NCBI GenBank assembly: GCA_948567375.1
Contig: OX419759.1
Span: forward strand, 22,226,744-22,290,743
Direction: 5' to 3'
Length of the DNA: 64,000 nucleotides
Origin: Lunularia cruciata
Taxonomy: Eukaryota; Streptophyta; Marchantiopsida; Lunulariales; Lunulariaceae
Part shown: positions 12,944 through 22,200 of the stretch, in pieces
How positions within the stretch are numbered: the first letter of the stretch is position 1
Layout of the letters: each line of letters starts with the position of its first letter
Notes under the pieces: model-generated
Told to the model about the DNA's origin: nothing
Seen by the model: only the letters and a program-made list of their open reading frames with translations
Database searches by the model: none
Program-made: the position numbers and the translations under genes

Positions 12944-12977
12944 ATAATTCCAAGGCTAGAGGAACAAAGAGGTGACC

Positions 12978-13280
12978 TCACTGCATGCCCCTATACTTGG
13001 AGACCTTGCGACCTGCTGTTGCACTCGCCGCCCATACAGGGGGATGGGTAATCACTCCCACCGAATCTGTATCTCGCGTATGGTCTGTAACCAGGGCATC
13101 CGCTACTATCACCTGATCATCTTGGACCAAGTATAAGTTTACCCTAACATGTGTCATCTGCAAAGCATACGAATGCTCCATCCAAGCCAAGTATCCACTC
13201 TCTCGTGCAATAGCAAACACTATGTCCTTAATGGCATCATGGGTAGCTATCCTCTGTCCTCCAAAAGGACACCGTGTCAT
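12978..13280 (-). pseudogene. Cys/His motif and restriction-like endonuclease remnant of the non-LTR element
   Basis: The minus-strand frame begins at a Cys/His cluster (HMTRCPFGGQR) followed by ATHDAIKDIVFAIARESGY, a Glu, then RVNLYL and VIVADALVTD. In R2-type proteins a CCHC motif is followed by RHN, a conserved Glu, then RPDL and a VxDV strand that form a PD-(D/E)XK nuclease for target cleavage. Here RPDL corresponds to RVNL, so the first catalytic Asp appears replaced by Asn, and the last acidic strand is also altered. The assignment is by motif order only; a profile comparison would be needed for proof. Confidence 0.55.
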
Positions 13281-13831
13281 GTGGACCGCTGATGCATCTA
13301 GTGTAGAACTTCACTCACAAGTGAGTAATGAAGATGCAGATGGGTGGACCAAACCTAAGCAAAACCTCATGGCTCTAGAGAAAGTAGTTGGTGCGAGTCA
13401 GATTGCTCTAATGCACGGTCAAGGTGGGATCCAAGAGCCTGCACCCTTGCTGGAGCAAGAGTGAAGGCGTGTTCTAGTAGCCTAAGGAATGGATGAGTAG
13501 ACTAAGAAAGAATGTAGCGTTTGCTCACACTGTTGCTCCATCAAGGAAGACAGCAAACCTCTAGTCCAATCTGACGATAATGAAGCAAAAGGAGGAAAAT
13601 CCTCTCGTGCTCTTGGGGATAGACTATCTCTTGTCTGTCACAATAACACATGGAGAGAAAAGGATACTCCCTCCACCTCTATCACATAAGTCTCCAAAAC
13701 CGGCCTTTAGCAACCACAAAACGAGAGGAAAGTTAGGGTGTCGAGAGAGCCCAACTACCCAAAAATGCTATAGGTGTTGTCTCCTCCATAGATAGCAAGC
13801 CAACTCCACCTCATGAGATTGGCAGAGCCGT

Positions 13832-14300
13832 CTATCTACGTGCCAAATCCTCTATCACACACTCAAAAGTCTGTGGTCCAATAATATCACCAAAGACTCC
13901 CATAATCCTCCTATCAAATGCTCTTAGATGTGATAGGAAGGACGGTGAGGGGAGAATTGTAAGAATGAGGTAGGATGGTCGATGAGCAATACTGGAAGAG
14001 AGTATATTAAATGCCACCTGCTGATCTCCTAGTAATGGAAGGTCATCCACATGGAGAACATCCTCTGCAAGGGCAACGTCTAAGAAGCGTGTGACAAAAT
14101 CCTCTGATCCTATTGGCACTCCAAGAACACAAAGTCCATATGTGGATGTGATACACCCCTTTGGAAGCTCAAGGTGGGAAGGGATACCTAAAGGGAACCA
14201 AGCCCTACACTTTGACACCTTGACTCTCAAGCCTACTAGATGTAGCTCAGTAATCAAGTAGTCAAAGGCCTGCCTAATCTGATCTACAAGGCCTACAATG
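13832..14300 (-). pseudogene. Reverse transcriptase thumb region of the non-LTR element
   Basis: The frame on the minus strand has LVGLRVKVSKCRAWFPLGIP, then GLCVLGVPIGSEDFVTRFL and LPLLGDQQVAFNIL. The pattern GL.V..SKC followed by LG.P.GS.EF is typical of non-LTR polymerases downstream of the catalytic YADD/LADD box. It follows directly from 15037-15420 once the solo LTR at 14301-15036 is discounted. It ends in a stop near 13832, and 13281-13831 is the decayed link to the nuclease-like domain. Confidence 0.75.
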
Positions 14301-15036
14301 TGTAATACTACGAGGACAAGAGAAGAGAGAAAACACAGATTTCACGCTCAAACATTCGATGCCCCAAAGGAGCACCTTCTCTTTATTATATAGACAAAGA
14401 TGATCTCATCCAAGGAAGCTCCACCATAGGATTAGGGACACAGATAGGTGACATGTCAGCAAGCTCCACCCTTGGATTACTTACTTGGATGGGTGACATG
14501 TCTGGTCTAGGTCATATCTGGTTGGTCAAACAAGCTTTGACCGGAGGGAATCTTTTAGGGAATCTTCCTGTAAGAATCTCAAAATCACGTAAGGTACCGT
14601 TGGAAAGCTCTTGATGAGACAAAGCAGGGGGGATGGAAGGCCAACCTTTCCTTTGTTGGGGGGAGGAATTCACACATGTTCAAGGCCTAATTCATCCGTT
14701 TAGGCCTCCAAAATTGCCTTCAAAGATTTCAGGCATATTTTGGTTCCTACTCTATTAGTAGAAGTCCCCTTTTGGTGATATCTCTTTCTGATCTGTTTAG
14801 TCCATCATGTGTAACATCCTTCCAGATGTTACCAAACCAATTCTCACCTTTAATTCATATGTCTAGCTATTGGTTCTAAGGTTCTCAAATCTATTTTGGT
14901 TTCTGCCTTATTAGTAGAAGTACTCTTTTGGTGATACTTCTATCTTATCTATTTTGACCATCATGTATAACATCATTCTAGATGTTACCAAACCGAATTT
15001 CACATCCAAATCATATAGCTAGCTCTTGGTATTACA
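14301..15036. mobile_element. Solo LTR inside the non-LTR reverse transcriptase
   Basis: The 736-bp segment starts TGTAATAC and ends GTATTACA, an 8-bp perfect terminal inverted repeat with the TG...CA ends of an LTR. It is flanked by the 5-bp duplication CAATG at 14296-14300 and 15037-15041. It has no coding capacity. Removing it together with one CAATG makes the reverse transcriptase frame continuous through the sequence after LADD. The right half contains an internal tandem repeat of about 157 bp (14735-14891 and 14892-15036). Orientation is undetermined, though a TATTATATAG motif lies near 14375. Confidence 0.88.
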
Positions 15037-15420
15037 CAATGTGTGTATCATCTGCCAAGGAGGGAAATACAAAACCTAGCATGGCCAAAGTAGTAGATAG
15101 GAGAGCTCTAAAGTGAGCCATGGCAAATAAGTGCCCCCCCTTCCAAAAGGATCTCCCTAACGTGTACAAATAGCTGATTGACTCCAAGACGGTGATTCCC
15201 TTTTGTGAATACCATGCTAGTAGTAAAGGGAAGAAGGAGAGCCATAAAAGACCGCACAAAAGGAATGAGACTCGCCGAAGATCCACCTGCCTCCCTAAGC
15301 TCTCTAAAGATGGATGCCCGTGAGATGCTATTAAAGCGTTCTCAACATCTACTTGTAGGACGATCCACTCCGGATGGATATCTAGGAGTCCCCTAATGCT
15401 TGGAGATATAGCCTCACATC
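15037..15420 (-). pseudogene. Reverse transcriptase catalytic core of the non-LTR element
   Basis: Read on the minus strand it starts in GGCEAISPSIRGLL, then WIVLQVDVENAL (first catalytic Asp, motif A), and ends in GGHLFAMAHFRAL and SLADDTHIV, whose two aspartates are encoded at 15047-15052 (motif C). LADD in place of YADD and the GGCEAI and QVDV signatures are characteristic of non-LTR polymerases. Its 5' side is cut precisely by the chromovirus at 15426, its 3' side by the solo LTR at 15036. Upstream coding resumes at 21011. Internal indels are likely, since the region between motifs A and C reads poorly. Confidence 0.8.
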
Positions 15421-15425
15421 CTCCA

Positions 15426-15789
15426 TGTAAAAGACCGAAACCGAGGAGAGAAATAGGAGAATGGAAACTCACATTGGGACACTTGAATGAGGGAAAAGTC
15501 CGAATGCCTAGCATGAGCTTTGGCCTTGGTATTTATAGGTAGCATACAAGACCTTTGAAGCTTCTCAAGAAGCTTCCTTCTAGAAGCCGCCTACTTGGCG
15601 TGCAAGCTAAGCTAGTTAGAAGCTTCTAGAAGCTTCCTTCTAGAAGCTACCTGCTTAGGGCGCAAGTTAACTAGTTGGGAAGCTTCCTAAGAAGCTTCTT
15701 AGATGCTTCTAGAATATTCTAGGCTATTTTGGCTTATTCTCTACTTCGTAAGCCCGACTAACTTCGTCACTAAACTCCATATTGTTACA
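15426..15789 (-). repeat. 3' LTR of the chromovirus
   Basis: TG...CA-bounded on the plus strand (TGTAAAAGACC ... ATTGTTACA). It is nearly identical to the 5' LTR at 20583-21005 but lacks an internal block of roughly 55-60 bp containing one repeat of the AAGCTTC motif. It contains clusters of GAAnnTTC motifs, including 15619-15636 and 15707-15719. Confidence 0.92.
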
Positions 15790-15806
15790 TATTCCCCCGC
15801 CGTTAG
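15790..15806 (-). other. Polypurine tract of the chromovirus
   Basis: On the minus strand the sequence immediately before the 3' LTR is a G-rich run (CGGCGGGGGAATA). This is the position and composition expected for the plus-strand primer. Confidence 0.7.
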
Positions 15807-15855
15807 TTGGTGATGTCCTCGTCGCCAGTGAAGCTTCAAATTCCTTGATGGCCAT

Positions 15856-16116
15856 CTATGCATTCTGGAGGTGAGAAAGAGGTTCCCATGTGGCATCATG
15901 AAGGGGATACCCTTTCCAAAGGACCTTGTACTCCGTGTGTTGGCGACGGCCTCGTTGAATATGGCGACGCGCAAGGATACGATCAACTTTGTACTCCTCA
16001 TGATCATTGATAGGGATAGGAAGAGGAGAAGGTTGGACTCGAGAGGAAAAGGAAGAAGGGTTAGGAACAAAGGGTTTCAACTTGGAAGAAAGATAGGATG
16101 GATACGCATGTGACAA
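15856..16116 (-). pseudogene. Chromodomain at the integrase C-terminus
   Basis: The minus-strand frame includes EEYKVDRILARRHIQRGRR, then TEYKVLWKGYPLHDATWEP and ends LQNA followed by a stop. The (Y)EVE.IL...Y.VKWKGY...TWEP pattern is a chromodomain, used by chromoviruses to steer integration into heterochromatin. Of the usual aromatic cage residues, the Tyr of EEYKVD and the Trp of LWKG are present. It lies in a different frame from the integrase core, so there is a frameshift near 16100-16170. Confidence 0.85.
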
Positions 16117-16169
16117 GGTAAGGCAAGACGATAAGCAACAGGAGAGATAATATGGGTGATATCAAAGGG

Positions 16170-17108
16170 TCATATCCAATTAGGAGCAAGTTTACGAACT
16201 TGGGTATCAAGTGGGAGAGGGAGGTTACTAGAGGATAGCATGACTTTATCACCAACTTCAAAGGTGAGATCACGACGATGATGGTCTACATATTGTTTTT
16301 GGCGATTCTGAGCAACAAGGAGGTGAGACTTGGCTTGTTGGAGAGAGCGGGATATAGTGGTCAAGAATGTAGAAGTATGAGGAACTTGAGAGGGAGGGGG
16401 AGCAAGAAGAGAATCTGGAACAAGCGGATCTTGGCCAAAATTGAGAAAGAAGGGAGAAAATCCAGTGCTTGCCTGTTTGGAGTTGTTGTAGGCAAATTCT
16501 GCAGCTGCAAGACATTCATCCCAGTTGGTATGGTGGACATTGACAAAGGCCCGCAACATATCCTCCAATGTACGATTGGCGCGTTCAGTTTGTCCATCAG
16601 TTTGAGGATGATAGGCCGTGGACAAAGCAAGCTTGGTGCCGAGTATCTGAAAGAGTGCTTGCCAAAACTTCTCGGTAAAGCAAGGATCACGGTCGGAGAT
16701 GAGTACGCGTGGCATGCCATGATGCTTGAAGACATTGTCAAAGTAGATTTGTGCTAAGGTTGGAGCATCCACGGTATCACAAGTTGGTGCCAAGTGGATT
16801 TGCTTACTAAGCTTATCCACAAACACCACGATGGCGGTGTGTCCTTGTTTTGTCTTTGGCAAGGATGTGATGAGATCCAAGCTCACATGCTCCCAACGAG
16901 CGGATGGAATAGCGAGTGGTTGAAGGAGTCCACTCGGCTTTTGGTTGCTGGCCTTGTTCCGTTGGCAACTCTCACATGATCAGACAAAGTCTCGAACATC
17001 TTGTGTCATGTTGGGCCACCACCATTGGCGTTGGAGGGTGCCCAAGGTCTTGTCCACTCCCATGTGACCAGCTATTGGTAAATCATGGGCTTCTTGAAGG
17101 CGCACAAG
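16170..17108 (-). pseudogene. Integrase of the chromovirus
   Basis: From right to left the minus strand encodes an HHCC zinc segment (AGHMGVDKT, then CESCQRNK) and the catalytic core: SLDLITSLPKTKQGHTAIV (first Asp), VLISDRDPCFTEKFW (second Asp) and HPQTDGQTERANRTLE (Glu). The open core is 16170-16886. A TGA at 16980-16982 interrupts the zinc segment just before CESC. The GPF-like C-terminal part fades into the frameshift before the chromodomain. Confidence 0.88.
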
Positions 17109-18480
17109 TCAAAGATCACCTTTGGCTGGAACATAGATCTGGTCTGCATGGAATAAAAGGCCTTCCTTGAAGGAGAAGGTGTTGTACTCCTTGTCGCATG
17201 CTGTCAGACGACCGTGTACCATTTGGAAGAAAGGATCTTGTCGTAGAGCTGATTGAAACTCATTGTGGACCTTAGGGTCAATGGACACCATTGTAATTGC
17301 CGCCGTGATGAAAGGAAGATCCTTCAAATCAGGTTGTCGTGATAGAGCATCGGGAATGACATGGAACCAACCTGGTTTGTACTCAAGTTTGATGTCAAAC
17401 AATTGGAGTTGCTCTTCCCATCGATGATGCCGGCTCTTCATGTGCTCCAAGTGTAAGGTCTGCAACAATGGCTTGTGATCAGTTCGCATGATCACTTGTT
17501 TCCCCAAGAGATAATGCCTCCATACCTTGGTGGCATATACCATTGCAAGTTGTTCCCGATCTCGAGCAGAGTAATTTCTTTCCGCTGTATTTAGTCGGCG
17601 AGACACAAAGGCAATCGGATGTAGTCCATCTGGAAATTCTTGTTGCAACACAGCTCCAATTGCAAAGTTAGAAGCATCAAAATCAACCACACAAGGTAGT
17701 TGAGGATCATATGGTTGAAGAATAGGTCTTGAAGACACCATATGCTTTAACTTTTGGAATGCTTCTTCATGCTTGGTGGTCCACTGGAAGCTCAATTTCT
17801 TTCCCAAGAGGTCAGTCAATGGTGCAGCCACGTGAGCATAATAGTGGATGAACCGGCGGTAAAAACTGGCCAGTCCATTGAATGCTTGTACTTCTGTAGC
17901 ATCCTTCGGGGTAGGCCAATCAGTAATGGACTTGATCTTCTCTTCTTCCATCTTGATCCCCTCTGATGAGATCTTATGACCCAAGAAGGTAACCTCCTTC
18001 TGCCAAAAAGCACACTTTGACTTCTTGCAGTAAAATTTCCACTGTCGTAGTCGTCTTAGGACTTCTCGCACATGATTCACATGTTCTGCCTCTGTCCTGC
18101 TATAGATTAAGATATCATCTAAGAACACCACCACGGACCGATCCAATAGTCCCTCCAACACTCGATGCATCTGATCCATGAAGACTGCTGGAGCATTAGT
18201 GAGTCCAAAAGGTAGAACTCTCCACTCAAAATGTCCATACCTTGTGCAAAAAGCAGTCTTTTGCACGTCCTCTCCTTCAATAGGAATTTGCCAATAGCCG
18301 CTACGAAGATCCAGCTTGGAAAAGTAGCGTGCTCCACTTAGTTGATCAAGCAGGTCATCGATCCGAGGCAAGGGATATGCATTCTTTATGGTTTGCTTAT
18401 TGAGCCCACGATAATCAATACAGAAACGAAGTCCTCCATCCTTCTTTGGAACAAATAGTACCGGTGCTCCCCAAGGAGAG
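17109..18480 (-). pseudogene. Reverse transcriptase and RNase H of the chromovirus
   Basis: The open minus-strand stretch 17109-18371 carries [13 protein letters not shown] (motif A), [10 protein letters not shown] (motif B) and [12 protein letters not shown] with the catalytic Asp pair at 18114-18119. The RNase H domain follows: [27 protein letters not shown] and [12 protein letters not shown]. It ends near [14 protein letters not shown]. The upstream piece with [15 protein letters not shown] lies at about 18372-18480 in the same frame, beyond a start-like Met. TGA stops at 18489-18491 and 18528-18530 separate it from the protease. Confidence 0.93.
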
Positions 18481-18527
18481 GTACTATGTCATATGAAATC
18501 CTTCTCCAACAACTCTGTAAGTGTTGT

Positions 18528-19385
18528 TCACAACTCCTCCAACTCCTTTGGTGAGAGCCGATAGATTGGTCTACTCACTGGAGTACTCCCTGGCAATAAC
18601 TCGATCTTGAAGGGCATACCTCGATCGGAGGGTAATCCCTTTGGCAGATCATCCGGAAACACATCTGCAAACTCCTGAACTATCCGATCAACCATTGCTT
18701 GATGCGGCACTTGGCCCTCCTCAGATTGTTCTTGTGCAATCGGCTTGATCCACACCGTGAATACAGACTTATCGTCCTCCAAAGCTTGCTCTATGGCTGC
18801 TTCATTCACAAACTTCCCTTCTAGGGACTCATCTCTCTTCCAAGCTTGCTCCATGGTTGCCTTCTTGGCAAACTTCCCATCTTGGGACTCATCTCCCTTC
18901 CAGATTCGCTCTATGGCTACCTTCTCGACAAACTTCCCATCTTGGGACTGACTATTCTTAGGTGTCTTACTCAGAGGTGCCAGACAACCTAATCGGAAAT
19001 TCCTACCTTGGTGTTGTACTTGAATTTGGTGTCGGGTCCAATCAAATTGAACCTTATGACATTCAAGCCAAGGTAGACCTAGAATGATATCATAGTGTAG
19101 AGGTGCCACTACAAACCTCATACACTCCAAATACTCCTTCCCAATCTTGAAGGTAACGGGATGCAAGGTGCGGAATGCACAACCCTTTCTACCATCTGCC
19201 ATCGTCAAACTACTTCCAATCACTGGCTTGATAGGAATACCCAATTCCTTTGCTACTTGCATAGACATGCAATTCTCTGAACTTCCAGAATCAACCAAAA
19301 TTCTACAACCCCGATTAGATATCATACCTTGCAAGTGAAGCAAACTTGCATAGGTCGAGCCTTCAATCCCATTGGAACTAATCAA
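18528..19385 (-). pseudogene. Aspartic protease region of the chromovirus
   Basis: The minus-strand frame reads GCRILVDSGSSENCMS, with the catalytic DSG triad, and then YDIILGLPWLECHKVQFDW. It then has a linker with three near-identical repeats (QDGKFVEKVAIE, QDGKFAKKATME, LEGKFVNEAAIE) and ends VSRPIYRLSPKELEEL at a TGA stop, 18528-18530. The frame is -1 relative to gag. The linker repeats are also present in the truncated relative at 55960-56150. Confidence 0.88.
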
Positions 19386-19411
19386 GCTCCCAATAGGTGG
19401 CTTGAAATCTC

Positions 19412-20311
19412 CTATTGGGATTCCTCATTTCCCGGATCATTCCGCTCCACAACCTCCACTTGGGCAACTTGTCGAGGTCGTCCATTCTTGAGTGGACATT
19501 CAGCAATGCGATGCCCCAACTGGCGACAATAAAAACAACCTCCATTTTGTCGTAATCTTTCTCTATCTGCTGTGCCAAGTGGTCTTTGCTGGATAGCATC
19601 AATCTCCATTGGTACCGGTTCTTCCACTCGTGGTACGGGTAGGTTTTGTGTAGGTCGAGGTCGAGACCAAGTTGTGGCAACTAAGGAATCAAAACGCTCA
19701 GCCAATTGCATGGCTTCTTCTACGTTCTGTGGCTCTCGCATGGTCACCTCCAATCTGGTTTGTGACTTCAATCCTCGCACAAATCGATCCAGAACTTCAC
19801 CTTCTTGGATATCTGGAATTTGCATGATGATATTCTGAACTTGTGTGATGTAGCTTCTCACTGAGCCAATCTGCCTCAACTCCGCCAATTTATCTCGTGC
19901 AGCTCGGGTGGCATTTATAGTCTGAAATCGACCAAGTATTGCATCCTTGAATTCTGCCCATGTCAAAATCGGTGTAACAATTTGTCGTTCAGCTCTTTCT
20001 ACTCGGAATCGCCACCAAAGTTTTGCCACGCCATCCAACTGGCTAGAAGCCAAGAGAATTTGTTTCCGCTCGTCTTGAAGATTGGTGGCTTCAAAGTAAC
20101 ATTCACAGTCAAACACAAAATTCTCCACTATGCTTGGAAGATTCTTGCCTTCAAACACCTTGGGTTGCGGAAATCGAATGCGATCTTCTCCATCTCGAAC
20201 TGGCGCTCTGTCTATCTGTTCTCGTCGTTGCTGGTCTCGTTCATCCAACAATCGAGTAAGATGCTCGATTTGTTGTTGCATTGCAAGGATAACATCCGGT
20301 ATTGCCGCCAT
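19412..20311 (-). CDS. Gag protein of the chromovirus
   Basis: An intact frame of 299 codons on the minus strand, starting MAAIPDVILAMQQQ. The capsid-like retrotransposon gag domain covers about residues 60-190 (QILLASSQLDGVAKLWW, GEVLDRFVRGLKSQT). A CCHC zinc knuckle, CFYCRQLGHRIAECP, sits near residue 260. It ends at a TAG (19412-19414) whose surrounding CCCAATAGG is conserved in the second copy at about 55500. Pol continues in the -1 frame, so pol may have needed ribosomal frameshifting. Confidence 0.9.
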   Translation of the reverse strand: MAAIPDVILAMQQQIEHLTRLLDERDQQRREQIDRAPVRDGEDRIRFPQPKVFEGKNLPSIVENFVFDCECYFEATNLQDERKQILLASSQLDGVAKLWWRFRVERAERQIVTPILTWAEFKDAILGRFQTINATRAARDKLAELRQIGSVRSYITQVQNIIMQIPDIQEGEVLDRFVRGLKSQTRLEVTMREPQNVEEAMQLAERFDSLVATTWSRPRPTQNLPVPRVEEPVPMEIDAIQQRPLGTADRERLRQNGGCFYCRQLGHRIAECPLKNGRPRQVAQVEVVERNDPGNEESQ

Positions 20312-20569
20312 CGCTACTACTCTATTCCACTACTCTCAATTTATCTAGTTGATTAACACATAGATACAACACGTCCACCGTTCTCCATAAGTTACAACTG
20401 GAAGTATCAAGGGTTCCTCTGACACGGTGATCATATGTAGAAAGTCTTGCCCAAAGCGTGAGGTGATGAATTGTGTGAAACGATGCTTTGGTAATATCTG
20501 GACATGAAAGTCCCAATGGTTTGGCGGAAGTGGATTTGGTGGTCCATAAATTCCATCCATCCCATTCCT

Positions 20570-20581
20570 GCTCTGATACCA
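20570..20581 (-). other. Primer-binding site of the chromovirus
   Basis: On the minus strand the sequence two bases inside the 5' LTR is TGGTATCAGAGC, complementary to the 3' end of initiator methionine tRNA as known for many plant gypsy elements. Confidence 0.88.
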
Positions 20582-20582
20582 A

Positions 20583-21005
20583 TGTAAAAGACCGAAACCG
20601 AGGAGAGAAATAGGAGAATGGAAACTCACATTGGGACACTTGAATGAGGGAAAAATCCGAATGCCTAGCATGAGCTTTGGCCTTGGTATTTATAGGTAGC
20701 ATACAAGACCTTTGAAGCTTCTCAAGAAGCTTCCTTGAGCCGCTTTCTTGGAGTGCAAGTCAAGTTAACTAGGAAGCTTCTCAAGAAGCTTCCTTCTAGA
20801 AGTCGCCTACTTGGCGTGCAAGCTAAGCTAGTTAGAAGCTTCTAGAAGCTTCCTTCTAGAAGCTACCTGCTTAGGGCGCAAGTTAACTAGTTGGGAAGCT
20901 TCCTAAGAAGCTTCTTAGATGCTTCTAGAATATTCTAGGCTATTTTGGCTTATTCTCTACTTCGTAAGCCCGACTAACTTCGTCACTAAACTCCATATTG
21001 TTACA
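20583..21005 (-). repeat. 5' LTR of the chromovirus
   Basis: 423 bp with TG...CA ends. In element orientation the U3 part (about 21005 to 20710) is packed with GAAGCTTC and TTCTAGAA motifs, followed by a TATA box (minus strand TATAAATA at 20687-20694). It is the longer of the two LTRs. Confidence 0.92.
20687..20935 (-). promoter_or_regulatory. Heat-shock-element cluster with TATA box in the chromovirus LTR
   Basis: The TATA box TATAAATA (minus strand, 20687-20694) is preceded upstream by arrays fitting the heat-shock element nGAAnnTTCn. GAAGCTTCTAGAAGCTTC at 20835-20852 holds four correctly phased units, and TTCTAGAATATTC at 20923-20935 holds three. Further GAAGCTTC pairs lie at about 20713-20740 and 20895-20915. 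The HSE consensus is established knowledge. Heat induction of this element is inference. Confidence 0.7.
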
Positions 21006-21048
21006 CTCCAGGTGTAGCTACTCCAAACTAATGTGGACTGAAGTGCTG

Positions 21049-21591
21049 TCAAAAGTGAGAACGATGCTGAAGGACAATGGTACGATTGACCAAACACAAA
21101 AAGATCTCTCCAATAGCAATCAGTCTAATGCCTCTCGTGTCCTTCTCCATTGCGAGAAGTCGACTAGCACCTAACACCTGACTAACAGATATAGGAATGT
21201 CTCCTCTCGCTACTATTGTAGCCACCTGAAACAACTCGATAAAACCACTAGAAGGATCATCTATCTGGAAGCAATCTCTAAGGTGCTCATAAACCATCCC
21301 TAACAAGCCTCCTGAGGAAAGGCGAGGGGCAATGCATAATGCTTGTTCAAATAGCGACCTATCAAGACATAAAGGCTGCTCAGGTTGATAATCTAAGACC
21401 TCTAGTGGTAGTCCCTCTGCTGCTATAGGATGTAGTGAGCGTAGGGAAGAGATAGTCTCATTAGTAGGACTCGCCATAGACAAAGAGTGTAGCGTTTGTG
21501 CTACTCTATTAAACTCTCCCGCCTGACCCAATGTCCTACACCATTGTAATCGAGTGGACTCATTGGTATCTTGTGGACTCGGTGGTATCAT
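21049..21591 (-). pseudogene. N-terminal polymerase region of the non-LTR element
   Basis: The minus-strand frame has ALCIAPRLSSGGLLGMVYEHLRD, then IPISVSQVLGASRLLAMEKD and GIRLIAIGEIFLCLVNR. The SG..GM..EHL and RPIAIGE-like strings are upstream landmarks of this type of non-LTR reverse transcriptase, ahead of the GGCEAI segment. Just beyond it, at 21011-21040, the same strand reads FGVATPG after a TAG stop, and continues into GGCEAI on the far side of the chromovirus. Confidence 0.75.
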
Positions 21592-21918
21592 GATGCCTAT
21601 CTCTTAAATCGTGTAGCCCTAGCACACTCCTCCTGAAGGGCCGCCCAATCCTCCACTTGGAATCAACAAAATCTAACAACCACCTCTCTATGCCCGGCAC
21701 TTCTCCCTCTAGCGTAACAAAGACACCATCGAGAGAGTAAGAGGAATAGAAATCATGCTAACTCGTTCAAGGGATCACGTGCCAAACGATCAAGTGGTAG
21801 GCGAAAAGCTTGTCTAGCCTCATCATGGAGTGTGCGGGGTAGCCTATAGAATAGACGTGGACATGGAAAACTAGTCTCAAATAACCCCAAAATGCAACCC
21901 GCCTAAGAAGCTACACTC

Positions 21919-22173
21919 TCACGATTTAATTGATATTCTCGTAACAATCAACGAAGCGATAAAAGAAGCGTGCGTAATCCCGGGTGTCATTATTGTCGAT
22001 GTGGTCATTTGTCTCACGTGAGCATCCCAAGTGGTCCAATCATAATCCTTGTGCATCCTTCCCACATGGGTCTTTACCCCTTGCGAGGTAAAGCGTTCGT
22101 GACACACCGGGCATGGTGTATCCCGAGCCGCCTTAGGCAACCTCACATAGAAAGGTGTAGCCATGGCTAGCAT
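21919..22173 (-). pseudogene. N-terminal C2H2 zinc finger of the non-LTR element
   Basis: The minus-strand frame starts MLAMATPFYVRLPKAARDTP and has CPVCHERF...KTHVGRMHKD, a C-X2-C-X11-H-X4-H finger. R2-clade elements use N-terminal CCHH fingers for target DNA binding. A single finger is visible, which fits the simpler R2 subgroups. The frame is broken between this and 21591. The start Met is plausible but not proven. Confidence 0.6.
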
Positions 22174-22200
22174 AAGAATAATGATAATAACACATGTTTC

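Larger units (their letters stand above)
15426..21005 (-). mobile_element. Complete chromovirus (Ty3/gypsy) with heat-shock-element-rich LTRs
   Basis: A 5,580-bp element on the minus strand, flanked by the target duplication CTCCA (15421-15425 and 21006-21010). LTRs are 15426-15789 and 20583-21005. The primer-binding site, minus strand 20570-20581, reads TGGTATCAGAGC and matches initiator Met-tRNA. The polypurine tract lies just right of 15789 (minus strand GGCGGGGGAATA). Coding order on the minus strand is gag, protease, reverse transcriptase, RNase H, integrase and a C-terminal chromodomain, which defines chromoviruses. It is inactive: TGA stops lie at 18528-18530, 18489-18491 and 16980-16982. 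It sits inside the older non-LTR element. Confidence 0.93.
12570..22200 (-). mobile_element. R2-like single-ORF non-LTR retrotransposon, interrupted by two nested LTR insertions
   Basis: Minus-strand coding fragments lie in the order expected for one protein: C2H2 finger (21919-22173), upstream part of the polymerase region (21049-21591), polymerase core ending LADD (15037-15420), thumb region (13832-14300), a Cys/His motif followed by a nuclease-like domain (12978-13280) and a C-terminal tail (12656-12943). The core is interrupted by a chromovirus at 15426-21005 and a solo LTR at 14301-15036. In both cases the reading frame continues exactly across the insertion once the 5-bp target duplication is counted once. 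The order of domains resembles R2-clade elements with a restriction-like endonuclease. It also resembles a plant reverse transcriptase family usually annotated as hypothetical. The 5' boundary near 22200 is approximate. Stops and frameshifts show that it is dead. Confidence 0.75.
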
